Below are positions 33,606 to 42,527 of a stretch of DNA of 53,821 nt, in pieces. The stretch comes from Bacteroidales bacterium UBA4243 (GTDB lineage: Bacteria; Bacteroidota; Bacteroidia; Bacteroidales; F082). The notes beneath the pieces are model-generated. The model was not told where the DNA came from. It worked only from the letters and a program-made list of their open reading frames with translations, and did not search any database. Position numbers and translations under genes: made by a program. How positions within the stretch are numbered: the stretch's first letter is position 1; each line of letters begins with the position of its first letter. The DNA is taken from assembly GCA_002396205.1 (NCBI GenBank), contig DGXB01000069.1:9734-63554 (forward strand). Reading direction: 5' to 3'.

Positions 33606-33763
33606 TCGGCAAGGGGGTACACCGCCTGCCGTTTTTTTTCGGCAGGGGTTTACACCATTGCCGTTTATTATCGGCAGGGGTTTACCCCATTGCCGTTTTT
33701 TTATCGGCAGGGGTTTACACCGCCTGTCGTTTTTTTTGTTGGCAGGGGTTTACACCGCCTGCC
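33606..33763. repeat. Five-copy ~33-bp tandem hairpin repeat
   Basis: Copies start at 33606, 33639, 33671, 33704 and 33740 and share TCGGCAGGGGTTTACACC, then GCCTGCCG or ATTGCCG and a T run. Each boundary TGCCG-T(n)-CGGCA can fold as a hairpin with a T-rich loop. The array lies between the M3 peptidase gene (which ends at 33790 on the - strand) and the patatin gene start. Short open frames across it are artefacts of the repeat. Confidence 0.9.
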
Positions 33764-33789
33764 TATTGAGCTGTCGTCCCTTCGGGACT

Positions 33790-35970
33790 TTATTTCAGGC
33801 CACGGGCTTTTAGATAGGGCTCGTAGTCAGGATCTTGGCCACGGAACTTGCGGTATTGCACCATGCCTTCGCCGTTGCCGCACTCTTGCAGGCAGTTTTT
33901 GCGGAACGAGGCGGCCAATTCGGGGTTGAACAAATCGCCCGAACTCTTGAAGTAGTTGAAGGCGTCTTTGTCCAACACTTCGGCCCAGGTGTAGGCATAA
34001 TAGCCCGCACTATAGCCACCATTGAAGATATGGCTGAAGTTAGTTGAACGGTAACGAGGCAGAATCTCAGGCATCAGGCCGATGGCATCCATCTGTTGTT
34101 TTTCGAAGGCATCCACATCAAGGTTTTTGATTTCGTCGATGGAAGTGATTTCGTGGAATTTCATATCCAAAATGGAGGCGGCGATGAGTTCGGTGGTCAT
34201 GAAGCCTTGGTTGAACAAAGCACTGTTCTCAATCTTGGTGATGAGACTGTCGGGCATAGGTTCGCCGGTTTTGTAATGCTTGGCATACATGCGGATGACC
34301 TCTGGCTCGGCCACCCAGTTTTCCATGATTTGCGAAGGCATTTCTACATAGTCGTGGGGCACATTGCCACAAGTACGGCTATAGAGGCCGTCGCTGAAGA
34401 AAGCGTGCAGCGAATGGCCAAACTCATGCCACATGGTCTCGGTTTCGTCCCAAGTGAGCAGGGCAGGGGTGTCGCCCGAAGCAGGGGTGAAGTTCATCAC
34501 GAGCGAGACGACGGGATAGATCTTCTTGCCGTTGATGTCGTGACCGCTCTCGCGGAAGCTCGTGCACCAGGCACCGCCGCTCTTCGACTCGCGCGGGTAG
34601 TAGTCCATATAAAGGATGCCGAGGAAGTCGCCATTGGCTTCTTTCACTTCGTAGGTTTCCACGCCAGGATAATAGACGGGCAAATTGGTGTTTTGCGTAA
34701 AGGTGACGCCATACAACTTGTTGGCTGCCATGAACATGCCGTTGCGCACATTGTCGACCGTGAGGTAAGGTTTGATTTGGTTCTCGTCGAAGGCGTATTT
34801 GGCCTTGCGGAGTTTTTCGGCGTAGTACCACCAGTCAGAACCATAGATTTTATTGACTCTGTCTTTGGGTTTAACAATTTCTTCTTTTTCAAAGGTGCGT
34901 GACATATACTCTTTGTAGCGGATTTCCTGCATCTCGGCCAGTTCCTTTTTGGCCAGATCTTGTGCAGGTTTGAAGATGTCAATGAGGAACTTGTCAACGG
35001 TCTTGGAATCATGAGCCATGTTGACAGCCAATACATAGTCAGCAAAGTTTTCGTAGCCAAAGAGTTGTGCCTTCTTTAGTCTCAATTCCAGCATTTGCTT
35101 GATAAGAGCCTTGTTGTCGTACTCGTTGTTGTTGTCGCCGCGATTGTAATAGGCATCGTACATTTCCTTGCGCAACTTGTAGTTGTCGGCGAATTGCAAG
35201 AAAGGAATAAGGCTGGGCTTCGAGAGCGTGAACACCCACTTGCCTTCCATGCCATCGGCCTTGGCTTGCTCTGCAGCGGCGTCGATGCTGGTTTGGGGCA
35301 GGCCGGCAAGGTCGGCTTCGTTCTCAATGACGAGTTTGAAGCCAGCGTTTTCCTTCAGCAGGTTGTTGCCAAATTGCAGGCTCAAGGTCGAGAGTTGTTC
35401 GTTGATTTGGCTCAGCTCGGCTTGCTTGTCGGCGGGCAGGGCGGCGCCGTTCCGCACAAAGTCTTGTTCGTACTTCTCGACCACGCGGATTTGCTGGTCG
35501 TCCAAGCCCATTTCGTTGCGGTGCTGATAGACATAGTCGATGCGCTCGAAGAGTTTCGGGTTCATCATGATGCTGTCGCTGTGCTTGGAAAGCATGGGCA
35601 GCACCTGTTCGGCGATTTTGATCATTTCGTCGTTGGTGAGGCATTCGTTGAGGTTGAAGAACACGTTGCTAACGCGGTCCAAGGTCTCTCCAGACTTGTC
35701 GAAGGGCAGGATGGTGTTCTGGAAAGTGGGCGTTTCGGCATTGTTGACGATGGCTTCCACTTCGGCCAGTTGTTCTTTCATACCCGCCTCAAAAGCAGGC
35801 AGATAGTGCTCGTTCTTGATTTGGTCGAACGGTGGCACTTGGAAAGGTGTGGTGTATTCCGTGAGGAACGGATTTTTAGGCTCGGCCTCGGTCTTAGGCT
35901 CGTTTTTCGAGGTGCATGAGGCCAGTGTGATTACGCTTAATGCGATCATGTTGATGAGTTTTTTTGCCAT
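33790..35970 (-). CDS. dcp: M3-family peptidyl-dipeptidase, lipoprotein
   Basis: This 726-residue zinc peptidase cleaves dipeptides from peptide C-termini (Dcp/oligopeptidase A family). The HEXXH zinc site is HEFGH with His515 and His519, preceded by ETMW and followed by the downstream Glu in PSQIMENW. The N-terminus MAKKLINMIALSVITLASC carries a lipobox with Cys19, so it is probably anchored in the membrane. The open frame extends to 36228, but the -7 box at 36002-36009 and the lipoprotein signal favour ATG 35970. ATG 35991 would leave almost no leader. It is divergent from the glycogen cluster. Confidence 0.93.
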   Translation of the reverse strand: MAKKLINMIALSVITLASCTSKNEPKTEAEPKNPFLTEYTTPFQVPPFDQIKNEHYLPAFEAGMKEQLAEVEAIVNNAETPTFQNTILPFDKSGETLDRVSNVFFNLNECLTNDEMIKIAEQVLPMLSKHSDSIMMNPKLFERIDYVYQHRNEMGLDDQQIRVVEKYEQDFVRNGAALPADKQAELSQINEQLSTLSLQFGNNLLKENAGFKLVIENEADLAGLPQTSIDAAAEQAKADGMEGKWVFTLSKPSLIPFLQFADNYKLRKEMYDAYYNRGDNNNEYDNKALIKQMLELRLKKAQLFGYENFADYVLAVNMAHDSKTVDKFLIDIFKPAQDLAKKELAEMQEIRYKEYMSRTFEKEEIVKPKDRVNKIYGSDWWYYAEKLRKAKYAFDENQIKPYLTVDNVRNGMFMAANKLYGVTFTQNTNLPVYYPGVETYEVKEANGDFLGILYMDYYPRESKSGGAWCTSFRESGHDINGKKIYPVVSLVMNFTPASGDTPALLTWDETETMWHEFGHSLHAFFSDGLYSRTCGNVPHDYVEMPSQIMENWVAEPEVIRMYAKHYKTGEPMPDSLITKIENSALFNQGFMTTELIAASILDMKFHEITSIDEIKNLDVDAFEKQQMDAIGLMPEILPRYRSTNFSHIFNGGYSAGYYAYTWAEVLDKDAFNYFKSSGDLFNPELAASFRKNCLQECGNGEGMVQYRKFRGQDPDYEPYLKARGLK

Positions 35971-36001
35971 GGTTGGTAAGTTTAATGTCATTTTGAGCTG
36001 G

Positions 36002-36009
36002 CAAAGATA
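36002..36009 (-). promoter_or_regulatory. -7 box for the M3 peptidase gene
   Basis: TATCTTTG on the - strand (36009-36002) matches TAnnTTTG and lies 31 nt before ATG 35970. A TTGC at 36034-36031 is the nearest -33-like element. It sits back to back with the + strand promoter at 36024-36055. Confidence 0.6.
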
Positions 36010-36023
36010 AAAAAAGTGTGTTT

Positions 36024-36055
36024 TTTGGTTGCAATTAATAAAAACATTATTTTTG
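36024..36055 (+). promoter_or_regulatory. Bacteroidota-type promoter of the glycogen cluster
   Basis: TTTG at 36024-36027, a 20-nt spacer, then TATTTTTG at 36048-36055 match the consensus exactly. Transcription would start near 36062, about 30 nt before ATG 36094, which rules out the longer open frame from 36016. Confidence 0.8.
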
Positions 36056-36093
36056 TAGTCACTTTCGACGAAAAAATAAACACGAAATATACT

Positions 36094-38061
36094 ATGAGTT
36101 ACATCTCTTGGGACAAAAAGAAACTGGTCAATCTTGAGTTTACGCTTAATCGCGAGGTGTTGCGCTCCAACGCGAAAGGGGCGTTCCTGGCCACCACGGT
36201 GATTGGCTGCAACACTCGAAAATACCACGGCTTATTAGTGGTTCCGCAACCGCAATTGGACAACAACAACCACGTTTTGCTGTCGAGCCTCGACGAGACC
36301 ATCATTGAGAACAAGGAGGAGTTTCATCTTGGTGTGCACATGTACCCCGACGGCATCTTCGCACCGCGTGGACACAAATACCTCCGCGACTTCACCGCTG
36401 ACCCTATGCCGAAGCTCACTTACCGCATCGGCAACGTGGTGCTTGACAAAGAATTGATTTTCTCCTCGACCGAGGCTCGGCTCTTCGTGCGCTACACCTT
36501 GCGCGAAGCCGTGGCACCCATCACTTTGCGCGTGCAGCCGTTTTTGGCCTTCCGCAACGTCCACATGCTCACGCACGAGAACTACGACGCCAGCCGAAAG
36601 GTGGAAATGGTGAAAAACGGCGCGTCGTGGCAGCTTTACAAGGACTATTCGCGGCTGTTCCTGCAATTCAGCAGGTCGGCGGAATACACGCACATCCCGC
36701 ATTGGTACTACAACATGTTCTACATCCGCGAGCAAGAACGCGGCTATGAGGCCGCCGAGGATCAGTTCGTCCCCGGTTTCTTCGAACTCACGATGAAACA
36801 AGGCGACTCGGTGATTCTCTCGGTGAGCCTGCAAGAAGAAAACCCTGCGGCCATCAAACGGCAATGCGAGGCCGAGGTGAAACGTTTGCTGCCTCAAACA
36901 AGTTACGAAGACTGTCTGCTGAAGGCCGCCGACCAGTTCATCATCCGCGATGCGAATGGGACGAAGCTCTGGGCAGGTTTCCCGTGGTTCGGCTCGTGCA
37001 GTCGCGACACGTTCCTTGCCTTGCCTGGCATCACGTTGGCGCAAGGCGACGAAAAGACCTTCATCGCGGCTTTGGACTACCTCGTTTCAAGGATGCAAGG
37101 GCCGTTCTTCCCGCACCGTTACTACCAGAAGAGCCTGTATTTCACTGCGGTAGACTCGCCGCTGTGGTTCTTCTACGTGCTGCAACTCTACGAGAAGATG
37201 CTCGGCAAGGACAAGAAGGACATCTGGAAGAAATACAAGAAGCCGATGACGACCATTCTCGAAAGCTTTATAGCGGGCACTGACTTCAATGTGCATACCT
37301 TGGACAATGGCCTGCTCTATGCCGGCAACCGCGATTTGGCCTTGACTTGGATGAACGTCTTCGCCCTAGGCAAACCTTGGACTCCGAGGACAGGTCTTGC
37401 AATCGAAGTCAATGCGTTGTGGTATAACGCTTTGTGCTATGCGGTTGATTTGTTGGAGGCAGCTGAACCGAAGAGCGCGTCGCTGAAGAAATGGAGAGAA
37501 CTGACCGACAAGGTCAAGGCCTCGTTTGCCGACACCTTTTATAATAAGGCTTGCGACAACTTCTTCGATTACGTGAATAGCAACGAGCGCAACGCGCAGG
37601 TACGCCCCAACCTACTGATTGCGGCGGCCTTGCCTTACACGCCGATGACCGAAACGATGCAAAAACGCGCCTTCGACATTACTGTTTCCGAGTTGCTGAC
37701 GCCAAGAGGCATCCGTTCGTTGTCGCCTAACGATGAGAACTATAAGGGCATCACCATAGGCAACCACTCGGAGCGTGAACGGGCGTATCATAACGGCACG
37801 GCATTCCCGTGGCTGATTACCTTCTTTGCTGATTTGGCCGTGAAACTTTATGGCAAGTCGGCAGCGGCCAATCTTGAGGATCTGTACAACGGCTTCGAGG
37901 AGGCCATCAAGGAGAACGGCATCGGGACGATTTCGGAGATTTACGACGGCAACCCGCCTTTTGAGGCGCGTGGTTGCATCTCGCAGTCGACGAGCGTGGG
38001 CGCATTGCTTTATCTCAAGTATTTGATTGACGAATTAAACAAGAAAGGAGGCTCAAAATGA
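36094..38061 (+). CDS. Glycogen debranching enzyme (GDE_C, GH133-type)
   Basis: This 655-residue protein matches bacterial glycogen debranching enzymes with an N-terminal GDE_N_bis-like domain (REVLRSNAKGAFLATTVIGC, NTRKYHGLLVV) and a C-terminal six-hairpin catalytic domain. Active-site-like segments include AGFPWFGSCSRDTFLALPGI near residue 305, YFTAVDSPLWFFYVLQLY near residue 350 and the late NGTAFPWLITFFADLAVKLY. It removes alpha-1,6 branches from glycogen in the cytoplasm. It has its own promoter and overlaps the GT4 gene by ATGA at 38058-38061. Confidence 0.93.
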   Translation: MSYISWDKKKLVNLEFTLNREVLRSNAKGAFLATTVIGCNTRKYHGLLVVPQPQLDNNNHVLLSSLDETIIENKEEFHLGVHMYPDGIFAPRGHKYLRDFTADPMPKLTYRIGNVVLDKELIFSSTEARLFVRYTLREAVAPITLRVQPFLAFRNVHMLTHENYDASRKVEMVKNGASWQLYKDYSRLFLQFSRSAEYTHIPHWYYNMFYIREQERGYEAAEDQFVPGFFELTMKQGDSVILSVSLQEENPAAIKRQCEAEVKRLLPQTSYEDCLLKAADQFIIRDANGTKLWAGFPWFGSCSRDTFLALPGITLAQGDEKTFIAALDYLVSRMQGPFFPHRYYQKSLYFTAVDSPLWFFYVLQLYEKMLGKDKKDIWKKYKKPMTTILESFIAGTDFNVHTLDNGLLYAGNRDLALTWMNVFALGKPWTPRTGLAIEVNALWYNALCYAVDLLEAAEPKSASLKKWRELTDKVKASFADTFYNKACDNFFDYVNSNERNAQVRPNLLIAAALPYTPMTETMQKRAFDITVSELLTPRGIRSLSPNDENYKGITIGNHSERERAYHNGTAFPWLITFFADLAVKLYGKSAAANLEDLYNGFEEAIKENGIGTISEIYDGNPPFEARGCISQSTSVGALLYLKYLIDELNKKGGSK

Positions 38062-39344
38062 GAGTCTTGATGTTTGGGTGGGAGTTTCCCCCGCATATCA
38101 CAGGCGGTCTCGGAACGGCTTGCTATGGCATGACCAAGGGTTTGGCCAAAAATGGTGTTGAGGTGTTGTTTGTGGTGCCTCGTGCCTACGGCGACGAGGA
38201 CGAAACCAACGTCCGCCTGCTCAACGCCAGCGACGTGACCATCGACATCGACCATGAGGCCGACAGAAGTTATTGGGAGCGTGTGCAATACATGGAAATC
38301 GGGTCCAACATCATCCCGTATGTCGGGCCGGAGGAGTTCGCCAACGTGCTGGAATACGACCGTCATGTGGTGGAGAACTTCAACCGCAGCGGGTCGGTGT
38401 TTGCGCGCAACTACCAGTTTTCGGGCAAATACGGCATGAACCTGATGGAGGAGGTGGCACGCTACGCCTTGATTGGCTCGTCGTTGGCCACGAAATACGA
38501 CTTCGACGTCATCCACGCCCACGACTGGCTGACCTATTCGGCAGGCATCGCCGCCAAGGAGACCACGGGCAAGCCGCTTGTGGTCCACATGCATGCCACC
38601 GAGTTTGACCGATCGGGCGAGCACATCAACACGGATGTTTACGCCATCGAAAAACGGGGTATGGAAGCCGCCGACCGCGTCATCACGGTGAGCAATCTGA
38701 CGCGCAACATCGTCATCGAGAAATACGGCATCGACCCGAACAAGGTCGTCACGGTGCACAACGCCGTCGAGCCTAACGACAAGCCCAAGTCGGAGTACGA
38801 GCGCAGCGGCTTGGATGCCAAGGTGGTGACTTTCTTGGGACGTATCACATATCAAAAAGGCCCAGAGTACTTCATTGAGGCAGCCTATAAGATTCACCAA
38901 GTAGACCCGAGCATCCACTTCGTGATGGCGGGCACTGGCGACATGTTGGAGAAAATGATTCGCCGTGTGGCGCAGCTCGGCATGGGCAGCCACTTCCACT
39001 TCACAGGCTTCCTGAAAGGCGAGGCCGTCGACCAGATGTTTGCCATGACCGACGTGTTCGTCATGCCGTCCATCTCCGAGCCGTTCGGCATCGTGCCGTT
39101 GGAGGCCATGCGTCTCAACGTGCCGGTGGTCATCAGCAAGCAGTCGGGCGTTTCGGAGGTGGTGAAGCATGCCTTGAAGGTCGACTTCTGGGACATCAAC
39201 GGCCTGGCCGACGCCATTTACGGCCTGTGCCACTACAAGCCCCTGGCCGATTGTTTTAAGAACGAAGGCAAGGACGAAGTGGACAGCCTTAAGTGGGAAC
39301 TGGCGGCTAAGAAGATTAAGGCGGTGTATGAATCCGTGGTTTAA
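38058..39344 (+). CDS. GT4/GT5-like glycogen synthase-type glycosyltransferase
   Basis: This 428-residue GT-B transferase begins MRVLMFGWEFPPHITGGLGT, with the GGLG loop used by starch and glycogen synthases. It continues with VIHAHDWLTYSAGIAAKETT near residue 155, VVTFLGRITYQKGPEYFIEA near residue 255 and the E-x7-E site SISEPFGIVPLEAMRLNVPV near residue 340. It is read with the debranching enzyme (ATGA overlap), so a role in alpha-glucan synthesis is likely. Whether it makes glycogen or a related maltoside cannot be decided here, especially as a second synthase domain is encoded at 42528. Confidence 0.9.
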   Translation: MRVLMFGWEFPPHITGGLGTACYGMTKGLAKNGVEVLFVVPRAYGDEDETNVRLLNASDVTIDIDHEADRSYWERVQYMEIGSNIIPYVGPEEFANVLEYDRHVVENFNRSGSVFARNYQFSGKYGMNLMEEVARYALIGSSLATKYDFDVIHAHDWLTYSAGIAAKETTGKPLVVHMHATEFDRSGEHINTDVYAIEKRGMEAADRVITVSNLTRNIVIEKYGIDPNKVVTVHNAVEPNDKPKSEYERSGLDAKVVTFLGRITYQKGPEYFIEAAYKIHQVDPSIHFVMAGTGDMLEKMIRRVAQLGMGSHFHFTGFLKGEAVDQMFAMTDVFVMPSISEPFGIVPLEAMRLNVPVVISKQSGVSEVVKHALKVDFWDINGLADAIYGLCHYKPLADCFKNEGKDEVDSLKWELAAKKIKAVYESVV

Positions 39345-39356
39345 TAATAATATGCT

Positions 39357-39371
39357 ATCACAATCTGTGAT
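39357..39371. promoter_or_regulatory. Inverted repeat upstream of the ORF6N gene
   Basis: ATCACA-ATC-TGTGAT is a perfect 6-bp inverted repeat with a 3-nt centre, 23 bp before ATG 39395. Its position suggests an operator for the ORF6N-domain protein or a small transcript structure; I see no promoter box beside it. Confidence 0.4.
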
Positions 39372-39394
39372 GACATAATGTAAATCAATTGATT

Positions 39395-40006
39395 ATGGAA
39401 AACGAGTTAATTGTTGAAGAGAAACAGCAGATAGAAACAATCAAAGAAAGCATTTATGATGTCAGAGGACAGAAAGTGATGCTTGATTTTGAATTGGCCG
39501 AGCTTTATGAAGTTGAGGTTAGCCAATTGAAGAGGCAGGTTCGTAGAAATATAGATCGCTTTCCCAGAGATTTTATGTTTGAACTTACTAGGGATGAATA
39601 CACTTCTTTAAGATGCCAAAATGGCATCATAAAAGCCGGTCGTGGTCAACATAGCAAGTATATGCCATTCGCATTTACCGAGGAAGGTGTTGCGATGCTG
39701 TCTGGAATTCTTAGAAGTAAGACTGCAGTGCAAGTGAATATCAATATTATGCGTGCTTTTGTCGCTATTCGACATGCTGTTGCAGCAATGCAGTTTGCAG
39801 ATTTGCGATATGAACAACTATCTCACAAAGTCGACCAATTGAACAACTATATCGAAGAGATTTTGCACGACCAGAATGATGTCAACCAGATGCAGGAACA
39901 GACCAATAATGAAATTGCAATTCAGATTCAGGCTATTAATGATGTGTTAGACCAATTGAGAGTTGCTCAATCTCACCCAAGAACTCCTATAGGATATAAA
40001 AAATGA
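39395..40006 (+). CDS. ORF6N (KilA-N-related) domain DNA-binding protein
   Basis: This 203-residue protein has an ORF6N domain at residues 15-105: IYDVRGQKVMLDFELAELYE, VSQLKRQVRRNIDRFPRDFM, and MPFAFTEEGVAMLSGILRSK. A C-terminal coiled coil follows (about 140-190, LSHKVDQLNNYIEEILHDQN). ORF6N proteins are phage and mobile-element-related DNA-binding proteins common in Bacteroidales. ATG 39395 is preferred over TTG 39389. It overlaps the following secreted-protein gene by ATGA at 40003-40006, so the two are coupled. It interrupts the glycogen genes and is AT-richer than them, which points to insertion. Confidence 0.88.
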   Translation: MENELIVEEKQQIETIKESIYDVRGQKVMLDFELAELYEVEVSQLKRQVRRNIDRFPRDFMFELTRDEYTSLRCQNGIIKAGRGQHSKYMPFAFTEEGVAMLSGILRSKTAVQVNINIMRAFVAIRHAVAAMQFADLRYEQLSHKVDQLNNYIEEILHDQNDVNQMQEQTNNEIAIQIQAINDVLDQLRVAQSHPRTPIGYKK

Positions 40007-41202
40007 ATAAAGCTATGAAACGAAGCATCTTTACATTGGTTCTCCTCTTCACGACCGCCTTCCCCGCCTTCGCGCAGGTTGAGGAGGAAATCCAGCAGTC
40101 GAAGGCGGAGCGGATTGCCAAAGGCCGCGCCTATCTCCTTGAGAAGTTCCTCGACCGCGACTATGACAAGGTGCGGGAAATTAAGGATTATTTGCTGACC
40201 TTGGAGGATGATAACTATGTGGCACTTGAACCCTTAGAGTTGTGGGTCGTGGAACTATGGACAAAGGAATATGATGCGTTGGTGTCGAGCCTACGGCAAG
40301 TTGATTCGGCATTTAATGCGAGATACACCAGATATCGTTCTCGCCAGCAAGAAAAGATATTCCCTCCTCTTGACGACTTGACCCCCAAACTTTCCCTTCG
40401 GACAAGAGAGGATGAGCATTTGTTGAGGTTTGGCTTGCAAGAGGCGAACTTGCCTCCCGAAGACGATGCTTTTTTGTCAATGTTTATGGATTGGCTGTTT
40501 GTGGAGAAGCATTATCTTGTTATGGATACTCAAAATGATGCCATTCAAACGAAATTGAATGTGGCAGCAACAAAGTTCTTAACCGATTATCCCAACAGCG
40601 ACTATGAATGGTTCGTGAGGCATTTGATGCGGAAACAGTATTCGGAAAAGGATTGGGGCTTTGGTGTGGGTGTTGATTTTCGCTCCGCATTGACTACGGG
40701 AACGTTAGCTAATCGAGGCTTGGGAGTGGGAATCAGTTTTGATGTTTTATATAAGAGGTTCGATTTGACAGTGGGATTCGGTGCGATGACTTTAAAAACA
40801 AGGGAAGACCAGGTTTATGGTTTTCAAGGGAATGACGGTCTTGTTTATCCAAAGGGAAGCAATTGCAATTGGACCTCGCCATATGTGAACTTGGCTTATT
40901 ATTTATTTGATGGGAAACGGATTGCGGTGGGACCGATGGTTGGAGTTGGATGGTTTTTTGAGGACTATCCCTATAATGATAAGAAAGAGGAAGAATACAA
41001 AGAGTTGAACAAGAATTTTCTGGTATGTAAAGTGGGTGTGAATTTTGATTTTAAGGTGCCGTATTACGGCTTTGACCGAAGTGCAATACGAGTCAAATAT
41101 GAATTTGGCTTGACAGGTTTTGGTGCAGAACAACTGTCCACCGTTCATATGCTTTCTGTCGGTATTTCGTTCATTGGCCGAGGAACAAAACGTGTTTATT
41201 AA
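40003..41202 (+). CDS. Secreted protein of unknown function, probable outer-membrane barrel end
   Basis: I do not recognise this 399-residue protein. It has a signal peptide (residues 1-24, ending AFPAFAQ), a helical middle part with charged segments (residues 25-200), and from about residue 220 short alternating strands such as WGFGVGVDFRSALTTGTLAN and FDVLYKRFDLTVGFGAMTLK. It ends in SVGISFIGRGTKRVY. The second half looks like a small outer-membrane beta-barrel. Its start codon overlaps the ORF6N stop, which could mean the two travelled together or that the ORF6N gene inserted in front of it. ATG 40015 (MKRSIF) is an equally good start. Confidence 0.65.
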   Translation: MNKAMKRSIFTLVLLFTTAFPAFAQVEEEIQQSKAERIAKGRAYLLEKFLDRDYDKVREIKDYLLTLEDDNYVALEPLELWVVELWTKEYDALVSSLRQVDSAFNARYTRYRSRQQEKIFPPLDDLTPKLSLRTREDEHLLRFGLQEANLPPEDDAFLSMFMDWLFVEKHYLVMDTQNDAIQTKLNVAATKFLTDYPNSDYEWFVRHLMRKQYSEKDWGFGVGVDFRSALTTGTLANRGLGVGISFDVLYKRFDLTVGFGAMTLKTREDQVYGFQGNDGLVYPKGSNCNWTSPYVNLAYYLFDGKRIAVGPMVGVGWFFEDYPYNDKKEEEYKELNKNFLVCKVGVNFDFKVPYYGFDRSAIRVKYEFGLTGFGAEQLSTVHMLSVGISFIGRGTKRVY

Positions 41203-41226
41203 TCTGAACAATAAATACTTAACGAT

Positions 41227-42435
41227 ATGAGTAAATCAATCTGTTTCTATTTCCAAGTGCATCAGCCTTATAGGCTGCGCACGTATCGTTTCTTCGAGAT
41301 TGGGAAGAAACACTATTACTACGATGACTACAGCAACCGCATGATCATGCGGCGAGTGGCTGAGAAATGCTACCTGCCCATGAACGAGCTGCTGATGCGG
41401 CAAATCGAGCAATTAGGCGACCAGTTCAAGGTGGCGTTTTCGTTTTCGGGCGTCGTCATCGAGCAGATGGAGCAATATGCCCCCGAGGTGCTTGAGAGCT
41501 TCCAGAAACTGGTGGCCACGGGTAGGGTGGAGGTGCTTTCGGAGACCTACGCCCACAGCCTCGCCTCGCTCAACGACCCCGACGAGTTCAAACGGCAGGT
41601 GCTGGCCCACAAGCGCAAGATGAAGGAAGTGTTTGGCGTCACGCCGAAGACCTTCCGCAACACAGAGCTGATCTACAGCGACGAAATCGGGGCGACGGTG
41701 GCCGACATGGGCTACAACCTCATGCTCACCGAAGGCGCGAAGCACATCTTGGGCTGGAAGAGTCCCAACTATATGTACGCCAATGCCATCAACCCGAAGC
41801 TGAAGGTGCTGTTGCGCAACTTCAAGTTTAGCGACGAGATTGCCTTCCGCTTCGTGCAGGACGGTTTCCGCACCGAGGATTTCGTCAGCTGGCTCAATGC
41901 CTTGCCCGAAGAGGAAGAGGTGGTCAACATCTTTATGGACTACGAGACCTTTGGCGAGCACCAGCAGGCCGAGACGGGCATCTTCGACTTCATGGAACGT
42001 CTGCCCAAGGCGGTTCTGGAAGGCAGCAAGTTCAAGTTTGCCACGCCGCAGGAGTTGACCAAGACCTTGCAGCCGGTGAGCGCGGTCAACGTGCCCAACG
42101 TGCTCTCGTGGAGCGACGAGGAGCGCGACCTCACGGCCTGGCTCGGCAACCCCTTGCAGGACGACGCCTATCGCGCCCTATACGACCTCACGGCCAAGGT
42201 GCATCGCATCAAGGACGAGGAACTGCAGCAGGATTGGACCATGCTCCAAACCTCCGACCACTTCTATTACATGTGCACGAAGTGGCTGTCGGACGGCGTG
42301 GTGCACAAGTATTTCAACCATTACGCCTCGCCCTACGATGCCTACGTCAACTACATGAACGTCCTCACCGACTTCGCCGACCGCGTGCAGAAACTCTCGA
42401 AACGCAAAAAAGAAGTTGTAGAAAGTGTTGAATAA
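41227..42435 (+). CDS. GH57 family alpha-amylase/alpha-glucan hydrolase
   Basis: This 402-residue protein is GH57. It begins KSICFYFQVHQPYRLRTYRF with the HQP motif, has the nucleophile region TFRNTELIYSDEIG with Glu147, and the acid region FMDYETFGEHQQ with Asp238. GH57 enzymes hydrolyse or transfer alpha-1,4 glucan chains. With no signal peptide it acts in the cytoplasm, probably on glycogen or maltodextrin made or degraded by its neighbours. It lies 24 bp after the unknown secreted-protein gene. Confidence 0.93.
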   Translation: MSKSICFYFQVHQPYRLRTYRFFEIGKKHYYYDDYSNRMIMRRVAEKCYLPMNELLMRQIEQLGDQFKVAFSFSGVVIEQMEQYAPEVLESFQKLVATGRVEVLSETYAHSLASLNDPDEFKRQVLAHKRKMKEVFGVTPKTFRNTELIYSDEIGATVADMGYNLMLTEGAKHILGWKSPNYMYANAINPKLKVLLRNFKFSDEIAFRFVQDGFRTEDFVSWLNALPEEEEVVNIFMDYETFGEHQQAETGIFDFMERLPKAVLEGSKFKFATPQELTKTLQPVSAVNVPNVLSWSDEERDLTAWLGNPLQDDAYRALYDLTAKVHRIKDEELQQDWTMLQTSDHFYYMCTKWLSDGVVHKYFNHYASPYDAYVNYMNVLTDFADRVQKLSKRKKEVVESVE

Positions 42436-42452
42436 TAAATGATTACGAAAAA

Positions 42453-42470
42453 TCACTTTTGGAAAAGTGA
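42453..42470. other. Perfect hairpin before the synthase-phosphorylase gene
   Basis: TCACTTTT-GG-AAAAGTGA forms an 8-bp inverted repeat about 60 bp upstream of ATG 42528, in an AT-rich 92-bp gap. It has no T run like a classic terminator, so it may be an mRNA stability or processing element. Confidence 0.4.
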
Positions 42471-42527
42471 AAATATGTAAAATCTTGAATCTTAAATCTT
42501 TAAATACTAAATTTTAAATACCCCTGA

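Noticed and set aside
33606..33763. Possible CRISPR array
   Set aside because: The units are joined directly with no unique spacers, and no cas genes are present.
33591..33929. Open frame reading through the 33-bp repeats
   Set aside because: It is created by the repeat period and runs into antisense of the M3 peptidase gene; no start signal or family similarity.
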